Origin: a virus
Virus record (IMG/VR): IMGVR_UViG_3300017963_000842
Coordinates: 1 to 20,733 of that record
Length of the DNA: 20,733 nt
Reading direction: 5' to 3' (one strand)
A program made the translations under genes and the position numbers. This document shows positions 18,173 through 20,733 of the stretch, piece after piece. Every line of letters begins with the position of its first letter. Position 1 is the stretch's first letter. The notes beneath the pieces are model-generated. The model was not told the origin of the DNA and did not search any database. It saw only the letters and a list, made by a program, of their open reading frames with translations.

Positions 18173-20733
18173 ATGGCTACAACTATTGGGACTCTTAAGA
18201 CTGTATTTTCGGCCGATACAAAAGGACTGATGAATGGAGTCAAAAAGTCTACTACCGCTATCAAAGGTCTTTCTAAATCTTTACTTGGAGTAAAGACTAT
18301 GATTGCCGGGCTGGCGGGGGCTACTGGGTTTGGATTACTCGCTGCGACTGTTATTAGAACGGGAGCCCAATTCGAACGTACAATGGCTGTAGTTGGTGGA
18401 GTTACAAGAGCCACGGCTGCTGAATTTGAAGCACTCACGAACATTGCCCGGGAGATGGGGGCGACGACGGAGTGGACTGCGAATCAGGCAGCAGAGGCTC
18501 TTCGGTTTTTGGGTATGGCAGGGTTCTCTGCGGAAAAGGCGATAGCCGCCCTGCCCACGACCCTGAGTATAGCGACAGCTGGAGCTATAGACTTTGGTCG
18601 TGCTGCTGATATCACTACCAATGCCCTCACGGCAATGCAACTGCCAATAGAGGAGTTGAGTCATGTGGGTGATGTATTTATTGGTACGATTACTCGTTCA
18701 AATACAACTATGGAAAAGATGGCTGAGTCGTTTAAGTTTGCGGCTCCTGTAGCAAAAGCCTTTGGATATGAAATAGAACAACTCTCCGCGATGATTGGTG
18801 TATTGGGGAATGCGGGTGTGCAGGACAGTATGGCCGGGACACAGCTGGCATTTGCTATGCAAAAGTCCGCCAAGATCGCGGAAGAGTTTAATATGAAGGG
18901 AGCTACTTTTGTCGAAGTACTCCAAGCGATGAAAGACAGGGGATGGGAAGCTTCCGAAATTATGAAAGCCTTTGGGATGAGAGGTGGTAGGGCCGCACTT
19001 ATTTTGAAGGATCTAATTCCTCAAATTAATCAACTCGAAACAAGTCTAAAGAATTCTCAAGGTGAAGCCGACGCTTTGGCCAAAACCATGAATGATACTG
19101 TGATTGGTGCATGGCGTAATTTTAAATCTGCAATAGAGTCGTTGAAACTGGATATCTTTGAAAGGTATAAAGAAGGTATACAGGATTTCCTAACCATTAT
19201 GACCCAGAGTCTTCGGGAATTGGGTAATAGTGATCGGTGGGCTATTGTTCTTGGAGAGTCCGCTAAGTTTGTCATTGGTGTTTTCGGAACATTGGCAAAG
19301 TCTATTCTTCGATTAATGCAATTATATAAACAATTAAGAACATGGCTTGCCAGTTCTCAACAGAAAAATACTGAAAGTTTTATCGCTCAAGAAGGTAAAA
19401 ATATTAAACGTCTTGAAAAACAATTGGAGGAGTTAAGAGAACAATATAGAAAAGGTGAAATGACCTGGAAAGAGTTCGGTACCAAAGCTGCCAGAATTAA
19501 TAGAGTTGTAGTTCAATTTAAAAAGAATTTAGGTCGTGCGAAAAAAGAGTTGGGTGAAACCAACGATGAACTTAAGGGTGCTCAGCAAATTATCGATGCC
19601 TATGATGCCAGCATTTCTGATGTTAACTCTTTACTCGATACGTTAACAGGAACGGTTGATAAGCAAACAGAAGCTATTATTTGGAATAATAAATTTGTAG
19701 AGGACAGAACACGACTACTCCATGAACAAGCTAGAGCTCTTGAAGAATTGGATAGAATAGAGGCTTCCGGTGAAGGTGTTTCTGTTAGTTTTGAAGACAT
19801 AGGTTCCCGGTATAGTTCTTCCATGAAAACTTTTATAGAGGGTGAGGAACGACTTGAGAAAATAAGGAAACAACGACTCCAAACATCAGAGTCTATTATT
19901 GATATGATTGAAAATGAAGGGGAAACCCTTAGTAGTATGTCAGAAGACATCCAACAAATATATGAGTCCATTGCCAATCGTATTACAGATGTTATGGCAG
20001 ATGCATTTTATCAAATTGTTAAGGATGGAAAAATCAGTGCTGAAGAAATTGGGAAATCAATGGGGAATGCTTTGATGCAAATGGGTTCCCAGATTGGGGC
20101 TTCTTCTATTATGCAGGGGAATTGGTATGGGGCCGCGGCAGGGGGAGTTATGATGGCGGGCGGGTACGGTATGTCCAATTATTGGAATATGGATGACAGT
20201 ACTCGGAGTACTCTTAATGCCTTAAGCCTTGGTGGGAATACTGCCCTTGAACGTCTTGGTTTATTTGGACAGGAGCATACTAAGGCGGATGAAATAGAAG
20301 ATGCGATGATTGAACTTACTTCTGCCCTGCAGGATTTTGGGGAGGATTTGGATAAGCAGATTTATATGCTCGGTACTAATGTTGGAACTTGGAGCGCAGA
20401 GTTCTATGAATACAATAAACAACTCCAAGACACATTAAATCAAATAGCGGAAACTACTCAGGGAGAGGCTTATCTTGGTTCTACTGATTCTATGATTAGT
20501 ACTATCCTTGGCCCCAATACTAAAGATGATGTGGAGGCCGCGACTGCTACTTTCCAAGCTACAATGGATGCATGGAGTAATTACTTCAAACAAATATTCA
20601 TTATAGCAAAAGGGATGGTAGAGGACATTGATGATTTTCTTAGTAATTTAAGAGTAGATAAAACTTCTTATATGCAGGCCCGGGAGGCGATGATTGATAC
20701 ATGGGATGATCTCGCACAGGGAGCACAGGAAGC
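18173..20733 (+). CDS. Tape measure protein (partial, runs off right edge)
   Basis: The ATG at 18173 follows AAAAGGATATAAA and starts 11 bases after the T stop. The open frame continues to the window edge (over 850 residues), so the full length is unknown. It opens MATTIGTLKTVFSADTKGLM. The conserved TP901-type core follows at about 60-250 (RTGAQFERTMAVVGGVTRA, LRFLGMAGFSAEKAIAALP, FKFAAPVAKAFGY, IGVLGNAGVQDSMAGTQL). Long helices and coiled coils come next (EGKNIKRLEKQLEELREQY). Hydrophobic segments near residues 40-62 and about 360-380 may be membrane-active. It sets tail length and is ejected with the DNA. The G/GT chaperones just upstream would bind it. Confidence 0.92.
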   Translation, partial: MATTIGTLKTVFSADTKGLMNGVKKSTTAIKGLSKSLLGVKTMIAGLAGATGFGLLAATVIRTGAQFERTMAVVGGVTRATAAEFEALTNIAREMGATTEWTANQAAEALRFLGMAGFSAEKAIAALPTTLSIATAGAIDFGRAADITTNALTAMQLPIEELSHVGDVFIGTITRSNTTMEKMAESFKFAAPVAKAFGYEIEQLSAMIGVLGNAGVQDSMAGTQLAFAMQKSAKIAEEFNMKGATFVEVLQAMKDRGWEASEIMKAFGMRGGRAALILKDLIPQINQLETSLKNSQGEADALAKTMNDTVIGAWRNFKSAIESLKLDIFERYKEGIQDFLTIMTQSLRELGNSDRWAIVLGESAKFVIGVFGTLAKSILRLMQLYKQLRTWLASSQQKNTESFIAQEGKNIKRLEKQLEELREQYRKGEMTWKEFGTKAARINRVVVQFKKNLGRAKKELGETNDELKGAQQIIDAYDASISDVNSLLDTLTGTVDKQTEAIIWNNKFVEDRTRLLHEQARALEELDRIEASGEGVSVSFEDIGSRYSSSMKTFIEGEERLEKIRKQRLQTSESIIDMIENEGETLSSMSEDIQQIYESIANRITDVMADAFYQIVKDGKISAEEIGKSMGNALMQMGSQIGASSIMQGNWYGAAAGGVMMAGGYGMSNYWNMDDSTRSTLNALSLGGNTALERLGLFGQEHTKADEIEDAMIELTSALQDFGEDLDKQIYMLGTNVGTWSAEFYEYNKQLQDTLNQIAETTQGEAYLGSTDSMISTILGPNTKDDVEAATATFQATMDAWSNYFKQIFIIAKGMVEDIDDFLSNLRVDKTSYMQAREAMIDTWDDLAQGAQE

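Noticed and set aside
1-20733. CRISPR array, tRNA genes or insertion sequence
   Set aside because: No regularly spaced repeats, no cloverleaf with T-loop and anticodon arms, and no transposase or terminal inverted repeats were seen on reading both strands.

Overview
This window is the late structural region of a tailed double-stranded DNA bacteriophage or prophage, plus the edge of a leftward module. A terminase, portal, MuF, protease/scaffold, capsid, connector, tail tube, tail-chaperone and tape-measure order with no sheath gene points to a siphovirus (long non-contractile tail). The host is bacterial: there are AAGGAG-type ribosome binding sites, one sigma70-like promoter and an intrinsic terminator. 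The sequence does not identify the host genus. Base composition is moderate to AT-rich. The scaffold, decoration, capsid and tail-tube genes are visibly richer in G+C-ending codons.

Left end (1-600): three small leftward genes of unknown function, the first cut by the window edge, with hairpins in their leaders. Positions about 601-1493 hold no convincing protein gene. Inside is a G+C-rich block (about 721-1189) that reads on the minus strand as a candidate large structured RNA, driven by a near-consensus promoter (TTGACA, 17 bp, TACAAT). It has many hairpins, a 10-bp long-range pairing that would form a pseudoknot, and an internally repeated module. It is the strongest candidate here for something undescribed.

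Head module (1494-11682, rightward): TerS, TerL (with an unusual low-complexity insert), DUF1073-type portal, a small unknown gene, a 905-residue MuF protein carrying two winged-helix-like repeats and an HExxH metallopeptidase-like domain, another small gene, a DUF2213-type protease with an in-frame nested scaffold start, a decoration protein, and the major capsid protein followed by a strong terminator.

Accessory island (11714-15291): a small acidic protein, then four tightly coupled genes (DUF115/Maf-like, hexapeptide acyltransferase, glycosyltransferase, methyltransferase) joined largely by 4-base overlaps, then a sulfotransferase. Together they look like a phage-borne pathway that builds or modifies a glycan, possibly on the virion.

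Connector and tail module (15297 to end): head-tail connector, head closure, HK97 gp10-like, and tail terminator proteins, tail tube, tail assembly chaperone G with a clear -1 frameshift into T, and a tape measure protein running off the right edge. Across the whole window the pentamer GGAGT/ACTCC occurs about three times more often than composition predicts, in all reading frames and in non-coding DNA.
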